A stretch of DNA of 64,000 nt from Streptomyces sp. NBRC 110035 (GTDB taxonomy: Bacteria > Actinomycetota > Actinomycetes > Streptomycetales > Streptomycetaceae), in NCBI RefSeq assembly GCF_000829695.1, contig NZ_BBNN01000022.1, positions 124,001 to 188,000 of the forward strand, in the 5' to 3' direction. Position 1 is the stretch's first letter. Each line of letters starts with the position of its first letter. The position numbers and the translations under genes are program-made. Below, piece by piece: positions 50,776 to 59,447 of the stretch. The notes under the pieces are model-generated. The model was given only the letters and a program-made list of their open reading frames with translations, searched no databases and was not told the DNA's origin.

Positions 50776-50802
50776 GAACGGCGAGAAATGCCGGAGACGT
50801 TC
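50776..50802. promoter_or_regulatory. Near-symmetric ECF-type promoter readable on both strands
   Basis: The plus strand has GAAC (50776-50779), 18 bp, CGTT (50798-50801). The minus strand has GAAC (50802-50799), 18 bp, CGTT (50780-50777). Both fit an ECF -35/-10 pattern, one toward the DUF4331 gene, the other toward the sigma/anti-sigma pair. Confidence 0.5.
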
Positions 50803-50907
50803 AGGCGCGGCGGACCCGTGGAAAAGTTTTCGCCCCTCGACCAATCCGGTCCGGGGCCGGCTCCGAATCCCGGTGCGTCAGGCAAGTTGGCACTGAGGAC
50901 GGACGGC

Positions 50908-52440
50908 ATGACACCTAACTCCAGGACCGGCGCGGGACGCAGGAGCCTCGCGACCCTGATCTGCGGCGCGCTGGCCGCCGGTGGGCTCGCCGCCGCCGGC
51001 ACGGCAGCGCTGGAACCGGGGGCGGCCTCCGCCTCCAGCCACCGGGAGGCCCCGCTGATCTCGGGCACCCCGCAGTACGACAACACCGACCTGTACGCGT
51101 TCGTCAGCCCCGACAAGCCGGACACGACGACGATCATCGCGAACTGGATACCGTTCGAGGAGCCGGCCGGCGGACCGAACTTCTTCACGTTCGCCGAGGA
51201 CGCGCAGTACGACCTCCACATCGACACCAACGGCGACGCGCAGGGCGAGCTGCTGTTCCGCTACACCTTCCGGACGCATACGAAGAACGAGGAGACGTTC
51301 CTCTACAACACGGGCCCGGTCACCAGCCTGGACGACCCGGACCTCAACATCACACAGACCTACGACATCGAGCTGCTCAAGCTGAAGGACCAGCACCTGG
51401 TGTCCCGTACGAAGATCGCGGACGACGTCCCGGTGGCACCGTCGAACGTCGGCAAGGCATCCATGCCGGACTACGACACGCTCCGCAAGCAGGCCGTGCA
51501 CGAACTGGCGGGCGGCGCCACGACGTTCGCCGGGCAGGCCGACGACCCGTTCTTCCTGGACCTGCGCGTCTTCGACCTGCTGTACGGCGGGAACCTCTCC
51601 GAGGTCGGCAACGACACCCTCAAGGGGTACAACGTCAACTCACTGGCCCTCCAGGTGCCCACGGACATGATCACCGAGTCGGCGGACCAGCCGGTCGTCG
51701 GCATCTGGTCCACGACCCGGCGCAAGAACGCCAAGGGGCAGTTCACCCAGGTGTCGCGGCTGGGCAATCCGCTGGTGAACGAGGTCGTCAACCCGCTGCG
51801 GGACAAGGACACGTTCAACGCGTCCGCGCCGCAGGACGACGCGCAGTTCCTCGAGAACGTCACCCACCCCGAGTTGCCGAAGCTCATCGAGGCGATCTAC
51901 CAGATCGAGGCGCCCGCCGAGCCGCGCGACGACCTCGTCGACGTCTTCCTCAAGGGCGTCGAAGGGCTCAACCAGCCGCCGCACGTGACGCCGTCGGAGA
52001 TGCTGCGACTCAACACCTCGGTCAAGCCGGCGGCCGAACCGAAGCGGCTCGGTGTGCTGGACGGCGACAACGCGGGCTTCCCCAACGGGCGCCGGCTGAC
52101 GGACGACGTGATCGACGCGGCGCTCCAGGTCGTCGAGGGCGAGCTGGTCGGCGCGGAGAACGACCTCGGTGACGCGGTCGACGCCAACGACAAGGAGTTC
52201 GGCGCCTCGTTCCCGTACCTGGCCAACCCGACGGAGGGGTCGCGCGGCCCGCTCGCCGAGGGTGTGGACAGCGGCAACGACGTACGCAACCAGCTCGGTG
52301 ACGCGCTGCGGCCGGCCGGGGCCGAGGGCTCCGACGACACCACCCTGATCGCCGCGTCCGCGGGTGCGGGAGCCTTCGGGATCCTGCTGATCGGCGGGGC
52401 CCTGATGTGGTGGCGCAGGATGCGCGGCCGGGCGTACTGA
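50908..52440 (+). CDS. DUF4331 family secreted membrane-anchored protein
   Basis: A 510-residue exported protein. Signal peptide at about 1-38 (LATLICGALAAGGLAAAGTA), then the DUF4331 domain beginning SSHREAPLISGTPQYDNTDLYAF and continuing to about 460 (ITQTYDIELLKLKDQHLVSR, DPFFLDLRVFDLLYGG). A C-terminal helix (LIAASAGAGAFGILLIGGAL) with basic tail RRMRGRAY anchors it in the membrane. The family's function is unknown. It lies at the head of a rightward unit with TPR and transporter genes and is divergent from an ECF sigma factor. Confidence 0.92.
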   Translation: MTPNSRTGAGRRSLATLICGALAAGGLAAAGTAALEPGAASASSHREAPLISGTPQYDNTDLYAFVSPDKPDTTTIIANWIPFEEPAGGPNFFTFAEDAQYDLHIDTNGDAQGELLFRYTFRTHTKNEETFLYNTGPVTSLDDPDLNITQTYDIELLKLKDQHLVSRTKIADDVPVAPSNVGKASMPDYDTLRKQAVHELAGGATTFAGQADDPFFLDLRVFDLLYGGNLSEVGNDTLKGYNVNSLALQVPTDMITESADQPVVGIWSTTRRKNAKGQFTQVSRLGNPLVNEVVNPLRDKDTFNASAPQDDAQFLENVTHPELPKLIEAIYQIEAPAEPRDDLVDVFLKGVEGLNQPPHVTPSEMLRLNTSVKPAAEPKRLGVLDGDNAGFPNGRRLTDDVIDAALQVVEGELVGAENDLGDAVDANDKEFGASFPYLANPTEGSRGPLAEGVDSGNDVRNQLGDALRPAGAEGSDDTTLIAASAGAGAFGILLIGGALMWWRRMRGRAY

Positions 52441-52650
52441 ACCCACCGCGCCCGCCGGGGCGGGGCGGGGCAAAGCGGGGCCGAGGCCTTTGGCCCCCGC
52501 CCCCTCCCCACCGGCAGGCGGGCCTTTCGGCCCGTCCCAGTGACAGGCGCGGCCCGTCCCCTCCGTCCCCCACGGCACGGGCCGCGCCGCCGATTTCCCG
52601 CACCGAGTGAGCAAGCGGCCAAGCGGGCCAGCGAGCAACCGAGGAGAGGC

Positions 52651-54441
52651 ATGCCTCCGCGTACGAACGACCACGCCCCGGAGAGCGGCCGGGACCCCGG
52701 GCCGACCAGGCTCACCGGACTCACCGGACTCACCGGACTCACCGGACTCACCGGACTCACCGGACTCACCGGGGCCACGGAGCCCACCGCCCCGCCGGAT
52801 GCCGGACCCGCTCGACCGGGCACCGGGGGCGAGTCCGACACCTCACCCGAGAACCAGGCCGACACCGAGGCCGGGGCCAAAGCCGAAGCCGACACCGAAG
52901 CCGACACCGAAGCCTGGGCCGAGGCCGACACCAGGGCCAGGGCCAGGGCCGAGGCCGACACCGACACCAGGGCCGACACCGACACCAGGGCCGGGGCCGA
53001 CACCGGGGCCGGGGTCGACACCGGGGCAGCAGAACCCGCCGTCCGAACCTTCTCACCCGGCGTGCGAGTGGCTGCCCTGCGCCGGTTCTCCGCCGTTGCG
53101 CGCCGCTCACGCGGTGCGCATCTCACGGTGTGCGCGGCGTTGTTGGCGGTCGCGATGACCGCCGGAGCGGTCGCCGTCGGCAGCGGCCGGGACGGAGCGC
53201 GGGCCGGTGCCGATGCCGCTCCCGCGGCCGGGACGCTCGCGGCCGGTGTGCTCGCCGGAGGCGACCTGGACGCGGGGATCCGGGCCCTGCAGTCCCACCT
53301 CCGTTCCCAGCCCAGGGACTTCGCCGGATGGGCAGGCCTGGGGCTCGCCTACGTCGAGCAGGCGCGGACCAAGGGGGACCCGTCGCGCTATCCGCAAGCC
53401 GATCGGGCGTTCGACCGCTCTCTCGGGCTCGAACCCGGCAACGAGCCGGCCCTGGCCGGCCGTGCCGCCCTCGCCGCGGCCCGCCACGACTTCTCCGGCG
53501 CCCTGGAATACGCCGACCGGGCCCTGCGGCAGAACCCCTACAGCGAGCGGGCCCTGTCCTCCCGTATCGACGCCCTCGTGGAGCTCGGCCGGTACGACGA
53601 GGCTTCCGACGCCGCCGACACCGCCGACAGCCGGCGGCCGGGGCTGCCCGTCTTCACGCGGTACGCGTACGTACGGGAGTTGCGCGGGGACGTGCGGACC
53701 GCGCGCGAGGTGCTGGAGCGGGCCCTGAACGGTGCGTCCGCGCCCACCGATGTGGCGTACGTGGCAACCGCTCTCGGCCAACTGGCCTGGAACCAGGGCG
53801 ACTACGAGACCGCGCTCACCCACTTCGCCCGTGCCCTCGCCGCCGACGAGGAGTACCTCCCGGCGCTGGAGGGCCGGGCCCGTGCCCAGGCCGCGAGCGG
53901 TGACCGCGCGGGGGCGATCGGGACGCTGGAGCGGGTCGTCGCCCGCTCCCCGCTGCCCGGCCCGCTGGTCGCCCTCGGCGAGCTGTACGAGGCCCGGGGC
54001 GCCGACGGCGACCGTACGAAGGCTGCCGACCAGTACGCCCTCGTCGACGCCCAGGCCTCCCTCGCCCGCGCCGGCGGGGTCAACGCCGACCTGGACACCG
54101 CGCTCGCCGCCGCCGACCACGGCGACCCCGAAGCGGCCCTGCGGGCGGCCCGCGCCGAATGGGCCCGCCGGCACAGCGTGCACACCGCGGACGCCCTCGC
54201 CTGGGCCCTGCACCGCAGCGGGCGCTCCGAGGAGGCACTCCCCTACGCACTCCGGGCGACGGCCACCGGCTACCGCAACGCCGCCTTCCTCCACCACCGC
54301 GGCATGATCGAACGCGCCACCGGTCACGACGCCGACGCCCGCCGGTCCCTCACGGCCGCCCTGGAACTGAACCCCGGGTTCTCCCCCCTCGGCGCGCGTG
54401 CAGCCCGTGCCGCCCTCGAGGACCTGGAGGCGGCCCGGTGA
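52651..54441 (+). CDS. TPR-repeat membrane protein with low-complexity N-terminus
   Basis: A 596-residue protein. The first ~135 residues are low complexity: seven Leu-Thr-Gly triplets, then repeats of Ala/Asp/Thr/Glu. A transmembrane helix at about 155-177 (HLTVCAALLAVAMTAGAVAV) is followed by at least seven tetratricopeptide repeats outside (e.g. LGLAYVEQARTKGDPSRYPQ, ALEYADRALRQNPYSERALS, ALTHFARALAADEEYLPALE, RRSLTAALELNPGFSPLGAR). It probably mediates protein contacts at the membrane. The ATG follows GAGGAGAGGC. It overlaps the NicO gene by 4 bp. Confidence 0.9.
   Translation: MPPRTNDHAPESGRDPGPTRLTGLTGLTGLTGLTGLTGLTGATEPTAPPDAGPARPGTGGESDTSPENQADTEAGAKAEADTEADTEAWAEADTRARARAEADTDTRADTDTRAGADTGAGVDTGAAEPAVRTFSPGVRVAALRRFSAVARRSRGAHLTVCAALLAVAMTAGAVAVGSGRDGARAGADAAPAAGTLAAGVLAGGDLDAGIRALQSHLRSQPRDFAGWAGLGLAYVEQARTKGDPSRYPQADRAFDRSLGLEPGNEPALAGRAALAAARHDFSGALEYADRALRQNPYSERALSSRIDALVELGRYDEASDAADTADSRRPGLPVFTRYAYVRELRGDVRTAREVLERALNGASAPTDVAYVATALGQLAWNQGDYETALTHFARALAADEEYLPALEGRARAQAASGDRAGAIGTLERVVARSPLPGPLVALGELYEARGADGDRTKAADQYALVDAQASLARAGGVNADLDTALAAADHGDPEAALRAARAEWARRHSVHTADALAWALHRSGRSEEALPYALRATATGYRNAAFLHHRGMIERATGHDADARRSLTAALELNPGFSPLGARAARAALEDLEAAR
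52711..52773 (+). repeat. Seven tandem 9-bp repeats within the TPR gene
   Basis: CTCACCGGA is repeated seven times (last copy ends G), encoding (LeuThrGly)7. In frame, so length changes would not break the gene. Confidence 0.95.
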
Positions 54442-56078
54442 ACCTCCGCCGTTCCTCCGCCGGCGGCACCGGCCGCCGTCTCGCCACCGGTGCCGCCGTC
54501 CTCGCCGCCGCCTGCGCGCTCACGCTGCTCCCGGCGGCCGCGGCGAGCGCGCACCCGCTCGGCAACTTCACCGTCAACCGGTACGACGGTCTGGTCGCCG
54601 CGCCGGGCGAACTCCGCGTCCACCATGTCGAGGACCTCGCCGAGATCCCGGCCACCCAGGCGAAGCCGGACGTCGAGGCGCTGGGCACGGCCGGGTGGGC
54701 ACGCCGACGGTGCGCCGACGCCGCCCGCGGCAGCGAGGTCCGTGTGGACGGGCGCGAGGTCCCGGTCACCGTGCGGAGCAGCCGCGCCCGTGTACGTCCC
54801 GGTCAGGCCGGGCTCGACACGCTGCGCGTGGAGTGCGGGCTGACCGCTCCGCTGCCCGAGGGCAAGGCGGTGAACGTCTCCTTCCGCGGGGCCGGGGCGT
54901 CCTCGGGGCCCGGCTGGCGGGAGGTCACCGCCCGCGGTGACCGGATGACGCTGGCCGCGTCGGACGTGCCCGAGACATCACTCTCACGTGAACTGACCCG
55001 TTATCCCCAGGAGTTGCTGTCCTCCCCTGCGGACACGGCGGCCGCGTCCCTTCGGGTGCGTACCGGCGGGCCGCCCCTGGCGGGTGAGGGGGAGGAGACC
55101 GAAGCGCCCGCCGCCTCCGTGCTGCCCCGCGGCGCGGACCGGTGGACGCGCGCCCTCGACGACCTCGTCGCCCGGCACGACCTCACGGCGGGCTTCGCGG
55201 CGCTCGCGCTGTTGATCGCGGTGGTCCTGGGCGCGATGCACGCCCTCGCGCCGGGTCACGGCAAGACGCTCATGGCCGCGACGGCGGCGGCCCGGGGCGG
55301 CAGGGCCCGGCTACGGGACGTCCTGCCGATGGCCGCCTCGGTGACGGTCACCCACACCCTCGGCGTGGTGGCGCTCGGCCTGCTGGTCACGGCCGGTTCG
55401 GCCGCCACGCCCTCGGTCGTCGCCTGGCTCGGCGTCGCGAGCGGCGCCCTGGTCACCCTGGCGGGCGCGAGCCTCCTCCGCCGGGCCCTGCGCAACCGGA
55501 AGGCCGCGCAGGGCCACTCGCATCGCCACGGACACGGGCATGACCACAGTCACGACCACACGCACGAGCACGACCACACGCACGGCCATGACCACGGACA
55601 CGGGCGCACCCACCCGGACGGCGCCCACGACCACCCCGGTCACGCACACCCCCACGCTCACCTCCACCCGGCCGAGCACACCCACACCGTCGAGCACACC
55701 CATGGCGGTCGCACGCACACCCACGCCGTCGCCCCCACCCTGCGCGGCACGATCCTGCTCGGTCTCGCCGGCGGGCTGGTGCCCAGCCCGTCCGCGGTGG
55801 TCGTGCTGGTGGGCGCCGCTGCGCTCGGCCAGGCCTGGTTCGGGCTGCTGCTCGTCGTCGCGTACGGCGTCGGGCTGGCTCTCACCCTCACCGCCGCCGG
55901 GTACGCCGTGGTGAAGGCGGGCAGCGGTGTGAACCGGCTCCTGGCCCGGCGCCCGCGCTGGACCGCACGCCCGGTGGTCTCGCTGATGCGCCGGAGCGCG
56001 CCCCTGGGGTCGGCGTTCGTCGTCGTGGCTCTGGGGGCCGGACTGGTGTTCAGGGGGGCGGCATCCGCACTCGGCTGA
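54438..56078 (+). CDS. NicO/HupE-like nickel/cobalt-type transporter with His-rich loop
   Basis: A 546-residue membrane protein. Signal peptide (about 1-36) precedes an exported domain beginning HPLGNFTVNRYDGLV. From about 247 the NicO domain shows GAMHALAPGHGKTLMAATAA, VTVTHTLGVVALGLLVTAGS and C-terminal GLAGGLVPSPSAVVVLVGAA with further helices. Between helices lies a cytoplasmic loop (about 360-430) with over 30 His. The family exports or imports Ni2+/Co2+. GTG 54438 overlaps the TPR stop by 4 bp. The preceding DUF4331 and TPR proteins are likely partners. Confidence 0.9.
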   Translation: MNLRRSSAGGTGRRLATGAAVLAAACALTLLPAAAASAHPLGNFTVNRYDGLVAAPGELRVHHVEDLAEIPATQAKPDVEALGTAGWARRRCADAARGSEVRVDGREVPVTVRSSRARVRPGQAGLDTLRVECGLTAPLPEGKAVNVSFRGAGASSGPGWREVTARGDRMTLAASDVPETSLSRELTRYPQELLSSPADTAAASLRVRTGGPPLAGEGEETEAPAASVLPRGADRWTRALDDLVARHDLTAGFAALALLIAVVLGAMHALAPGHGKTLMAATAAARGGRARLRDVLPMAASVTVTHTLGVVALGLLVTAGSAATPSVVAWLGVASGALVTLAGASLLRRALRNRKAAQGHSHRHGHGHDHSHDHTHEHDHTHGHDHGHGRTHPDGAHDHPGHAHPHAHLHPAEHTHTVEHTHGGRTHTHAVAPTLRGTILLGLAGGLVPSPSAVVVLVGAAALGQAWFGLLLVVAYGVGLALTLTAAGYAVVKAGSGVNRLLARRPRWTARPVVSLMRRSAPLGSAFVVVALGAGLVFRGAASALG

Positions 56079-56129
56079 GCTACGTTCATGAGGAAACGGA
56101 GAATTCGCCCGGATGCGATGGGGGGCGCC

Positions 56130-57800
56130 ATGTCCGAGGAACCGGGCAGTGAGCGGGTGATCGCGGGCCGGTACCGGCTGCTGTCACCGCTGGGCGAGGG
56201 CGGCATGGGGGCCGTGTGGCGGGCCCGTGACGAGCTGCTGCACCGCGAGGTCGCCGTCAAGGAGGTCCGTGCCCCGGCCGGACTGCCGGCGTCCGACGTG
56301 GAGCGGATGTACGCCCGGCTGGAGCGGGAGGCGTGGGCGGCGGCCCGGATCGCCGATCGCAACGTGGTGACGGTGTACGACGTGGCGACCGAGGACGGGC
56401 GCCCGTGGATCGTCATGGAGCTGGTCCGCGGCCTGTCCCTGGCCGAGGTGCTGGACGCCGGGGGTCCGTTGGACCCCCGGCGGGCCGCCCACATCGGCGC
56501 GGAGGTGCTCACCGCGCTGCGCGCCGCGCACGGCGCCGGGGTGCTGCACCGGGATGTGAAGCCCGCCAACGTGCTGGTCGCGAACGACGGGCGGATCGTC
56601 CTCACCGACTTCGGGATCGCCACGGTCGAAGGCAGTTCCGCGCTGACCATGACCGGCGAGGTGATCGGATCACCCGAGTTCCTCGCCCCGGAGCGGGCAC
56701 TGGGCCGCACCCCCGGCCCCGAGTCCGACCTGTGGTCGCTCGGCGTACTGCTGTACGCGGCGGTGGAGGGCAGCTCTCCGTTCCGTCAGGACACCCCGCT
56801 GAGCACGCTGCGCGCCATCGTCGACGAGGAGTTGCCGCCCCCGCGCCGGGCGGGGCCGCTGGCCCCGGTCATCGAGGGCCTGCTGCGCAAGGACCCGGCC
56901 GAGCGGCTGTCGGCGGTGCGGGCGCAGCAGGACCTGCGGCTCCTCGGCGCGGGAGGCGCACCGGGCGCCGGTACGACGACCGCCGGTACGACGGGACCGG
57001 CCCCGTACGCCCCCACCGTGACGGCCCGCGCGCACCCGCACCCGTCCGGGGCCCCCACGTCCCGGCCTGCCGCGGCGGCCCCGGCCCCGTTCCCACCCCC
57101 GTCCGCCGGGAGCACCGCGGTCGCCCGTCCCGGGCGCGGTCGCCGGGCCGCCGTCGTCCTGGTCGCGGGCGTGGCCGTACTGGCCCTGGCGCTGACCGGT
57201 CTGACGTACACGCTGCTGAACCTCGGGGACGGCGCGGACGGCCGTGCGGGCGGGGCGGGTTCGTCCGCGCGGACCGGCGACGGCGGCGGGTCCGGGAGCG
57301 ACGACGGGAGCGGGCGGACCGGCGGATCCGCCCCGGCGACCCCCGAGTACGACGGCGAGGACGGCGACGGAGAGGACGGCGACGGAGAGGAGAGCCCCCC
57401 GCCGCGGCAGTCGGTGCGGGTGACCGTGGAGGGTACGCACACGGAGTACTCGGGTGCCTGTCCCCCGCCGCGCGAGGGGACGCCCTCCTTCACGGCGACG
57501 TTCACCGTGGGGCGGCTGCCCGCGGAGGTGTCCTACCGCTGGGTGGGCGAGGACGAGTCGGTGGCCGATCCGGGGTGGCGGACGCTGTCGTTCCCGGAGG
57601 GCGGCGGGCGTACGAAGCAGGACACGGTGACCGTGACGACGTACCTGGAGTCCGGGACGTTCGAGAACAGCATCGGGGTGGAGGTGCGGGAGCCCGTGCA
57701 CACGGCGTCGGACTCGGTGCCGTTCTCGGTGACGTGTGAGACGGAGGCCCCGCCGGACGGGGCCTCCTCCTCTCCTGCCGGTTCGGCGGCCGCTCCCTGA
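56130..57800 (+). CDS. Membrane-bound Ser/Thr protein kinase
   Basis: A 556-residue Hanks-type kinase. Kinase domain about 13-270: LLSPLGEGGMGAVWRARDEL (P-loop), VAVKEV (ATP-binding Lys), HRDVKPANVL (catalytic Asp), TDFGIATVEG (DFG), SPEFLAPERALG (activation loop). A Pro-rich linker leads to a transmembrane helix (about 341-362, AAVVLVAGVAVLALALTGLT) and an extracytoplasmic domain with an acidic repeat (EDGDGEDGDGEE). No PASTA repeats. ATG 56130 preferred after GGGGGG; ATG 56088 is possible. Confidence 0.94.
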   Translation: MSEEPGSERVIAGRYRLLSPLGEGGMGAVWRARDELLHREVAVKEVRAPAGLPASDVERMYARLEREAWAAARIADRNVVTVYDVATEDGRPWIVMELVRGLSLAEVLDAGGPLDPRRAAHIGAEVLTALRAAHGAGVLHRDVKPANVLVANDGRIVLTDFGIATVEGSSALTMTGEVIGSPEFLAPERALGRTPGPESDLWSLGVLLYAAVEGSSPFRQDTPLSTLRAIVDEELPPPRRAGPLAPVIEGLLRKDPAERLSAVRAQQDLRLLGAGGAPGAGTTTAGTTGPAPYAPTVTARAHPHPSGAPTSRPAAAAPAPFPPPSAGSTAVARPGRGRRAAVVLVAGVAVLALALTGLTYTLLNLGDGADGRAGGAGSSARTGDGGGSGSDDGSGRTGGSAPATPEYDGEDGDGEDGDGEESPPPRQSVRVTVEGTHTEYSGACPPPREGTPSFTATFTVGRLPAEVSYRWVGEDESVADPGWRTLSFPEGGGRTKQDTVTVTTYLESGTFENSIGVEVREPVHTASDSVPFSVTCETEAPPDGASSSPAGSAAAP

Positions 57801-57846
57801 GGGAGGAGGTGCGCGGCCTTGGGGTGACGTGGACCTGAGGAAGCGG

Positions 57847-57871
57847 CCCCGGGGAGCACGGCTCCCCGGGG
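57847..57871. terminator. Bidirectional hairpin terminator
   Basis: Perfect 11-bp stem CCCCGGGGAGC/GCTCCCCGGGG with a 3-nt loop, between the convergent kinase and SGNH hydrolase genes; it ends one base before the SGNH stop codon. Confidence 0.7.
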
Positions 57872-57872
57872 A

Positions 57873-58679
57873 TCAGGCCGCGCTGTCGAAGGCCGGGAGG
57901 TAACCGCCGGACTGGCCGGCCGCCTTCGGGTGGTAGGACTCGCCGATGTTGGCCCAGTTCACGCTGTGCAGCCAGGAGTTGCCGGAGCAGATCTCGTGGC
58001 CGGTGAAGGGGGTGCGCACGTCGGCGAAGGTGAAGCCGTGGGCGTTGGCGCGCTGGGCGGTGACGCTGTTGAGGAGGTCGGCCGCGTCGTTGACGGCCGC
58101 CCGCTTGGCTTCGGAGAGGCCGATGCAGGTGGTGCCGAGCCGGTAGAAGCGGGGGTAGCCGAGGACGACGACCTCGGCGTTCTGGGCCCGGGTGCGGATG
58201 GCCGAGTAGACATTGTCGAGCTTGCCGGGGAGCGTCGAGGTGGCGTACGAGCGGGCGGTGTTGATCCGGGAGAGACAGGTGCTCTCCGACTGGAGCACAC
58301 AGGTCGTCATGACGTCGGCGAAGCCCGCGTCGTTGCCGCCGACGCTGATCGAGACGAGACCGGTGCCGGCGCTGAGCGGGCCGAGCTGCGACGCCAGAAC
58401 TTCATCCGTTCGGGCGCCCGAGCAGGCGGTGAAGTCGAAGGACGAGGGTGAGTTGGCGGCGTTCCAGAGGTACGGATAGGCCTTCGTGCTGCGCTTGCAG
58501 TCTCCGCTGGAGCTGATGTAGCTGCCTGCGCCGACCCCGGAGGAGTAGGAGTCGCCGAGCGCCACATAGCCGTCTGCGGCGGCCTGTTGGGACGCGTGCG
58601 CCGTGGCTGCCCCGGTGAGGGTGGTAGCGACGGCGAGGAGGACGGAACCGAGAAGGACGGAAAGCCGGGAACGTCTCAT
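57873..58679 (-). CDS. Secreted SGNH/GDSL esterase
   Basis: A 268-residue exported lipase/esterase of the SGNH fold, similar to Streptomyces lipases. Signal peptide (about 1-30, RLSVLLGSVLLAVATTLTGA). Catalytic blocks: Ser in YVALGDSYSSGVGAGSY, Gly/Asn in SISVGGNDAGFADV, and His in NIGESYHPKAAGQSGG (no separate Asp blocks the triad). Six Cys may form disulfides. ATG 58679 is preceded by an ideal AAAGGAGG. From memory, an equivalent gene follows a kinase gene in S. coelicolor and its product was crystallised as an esterase. Confidence 0.94.
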   Translation of the reverse strand: MRRSRLSVLLGSVLLAVATTLTGAATAHASQQAAADGYVALGDSYSSGVGAGSYISSSGDCKRSTKAYPYLWNAANSPSSFDFTACSGARTDEVLASQLGPLSAGTGLVSISVGGNDAGFADVMTTCVLQSESTCLSRINTARSYATSTLPGKLDNVYSAIRTRAQNAEVVVLGYPRFYRLGTTCIGLSEAKRAAVNDAADLLNSVTAQRANAHGFTFADVRTPFTGHEICSGNSWLHSVNWANIGESYHPKAAGQSGGYLPAFDSAA

Positions 58680-59447
58680 GGAACCTCCTTTAGCAGGATC
58701 TCTGCCGCACCCTTCATAGCGACTACGCGCGTTGACTGGAAGTGTCCATGCCAAAAACGTCGCCCCCTCCCCAGGAACCCCGCAATTCGTCCACAGGAAA
58801 ACCACCGTACGACCACCACGGGGCCACCATCCGGCCTTCACCGGGCCATTGACGAACCGTCACGGGAGCAGCGCCGGGCCGCCGCCGGCCACCGGAACAT
58901 CTGTTCAATCCCGGACGAATTCAGGCCTTGGGGCCGTTCGGCCCTTGACGCCCACAACGGGCTGCGCCAGATTGAAGCCCGGCATCCGACGCTTCAGGGG
59001 GCAAAGTCGGCCATGCAGACCATCCGCACCGGCACGCCGCTTCGCGTGAGCCACCACGGCCGGAACCGCACGTAACACTCAAACCGACAAAACGTGGGGC
59101 CCGGCTCGAGGCCTTGCCATCCGGGCTCAATCGTCAATACCGTCATACATCGCAATACATCTCACCCGCGTCGATCCGTCAGCAAGCGGCTCCAGGGGAG
59201 GGCTCAGGGCCGCGACGCACCGGCGCGGGGCGCGGTAGGGGGGTGCCGTGCTCGGTGACCGCAATGGGGACCGGGCCGGGCCGCGCGGTCGGCCGGCGTG
59301 TGCCGCGGTCGGCCAGTTTTGCCAGCTCACCCGGCGTGCACGGAGCTCTTGTCGCGTCGTGCGCGGGTGAGAACCCCCCTTTCGAACCGGACGAACAGCC
59401 GGGCTGCCCAGGGGCGGGCGGCCCACCGGACGAGAGGGATCAGACTC
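58680..59447. other. Long intergenic region, no gene
   Basis: A 768-bp gap between divergent genes. The left part is distinctly less GC-rich than the neighbours; no reading frame looks coding. The right end must contain the promoter of the glycosyltransferase operon. Confidence 0.55.

Noticed and set aside
52711..52773. Tandem repeats considered as a CRISPR array
   Set aside because: 9-bp units without spacers, in frame within a coding sequence.
57743..57767. 10-bp hairpin near the 3' end of the kinase gene as a terminator
   Set aside because: It lies inside the coding sequence; the stronger hairpin at 57847-57871 is better placed.
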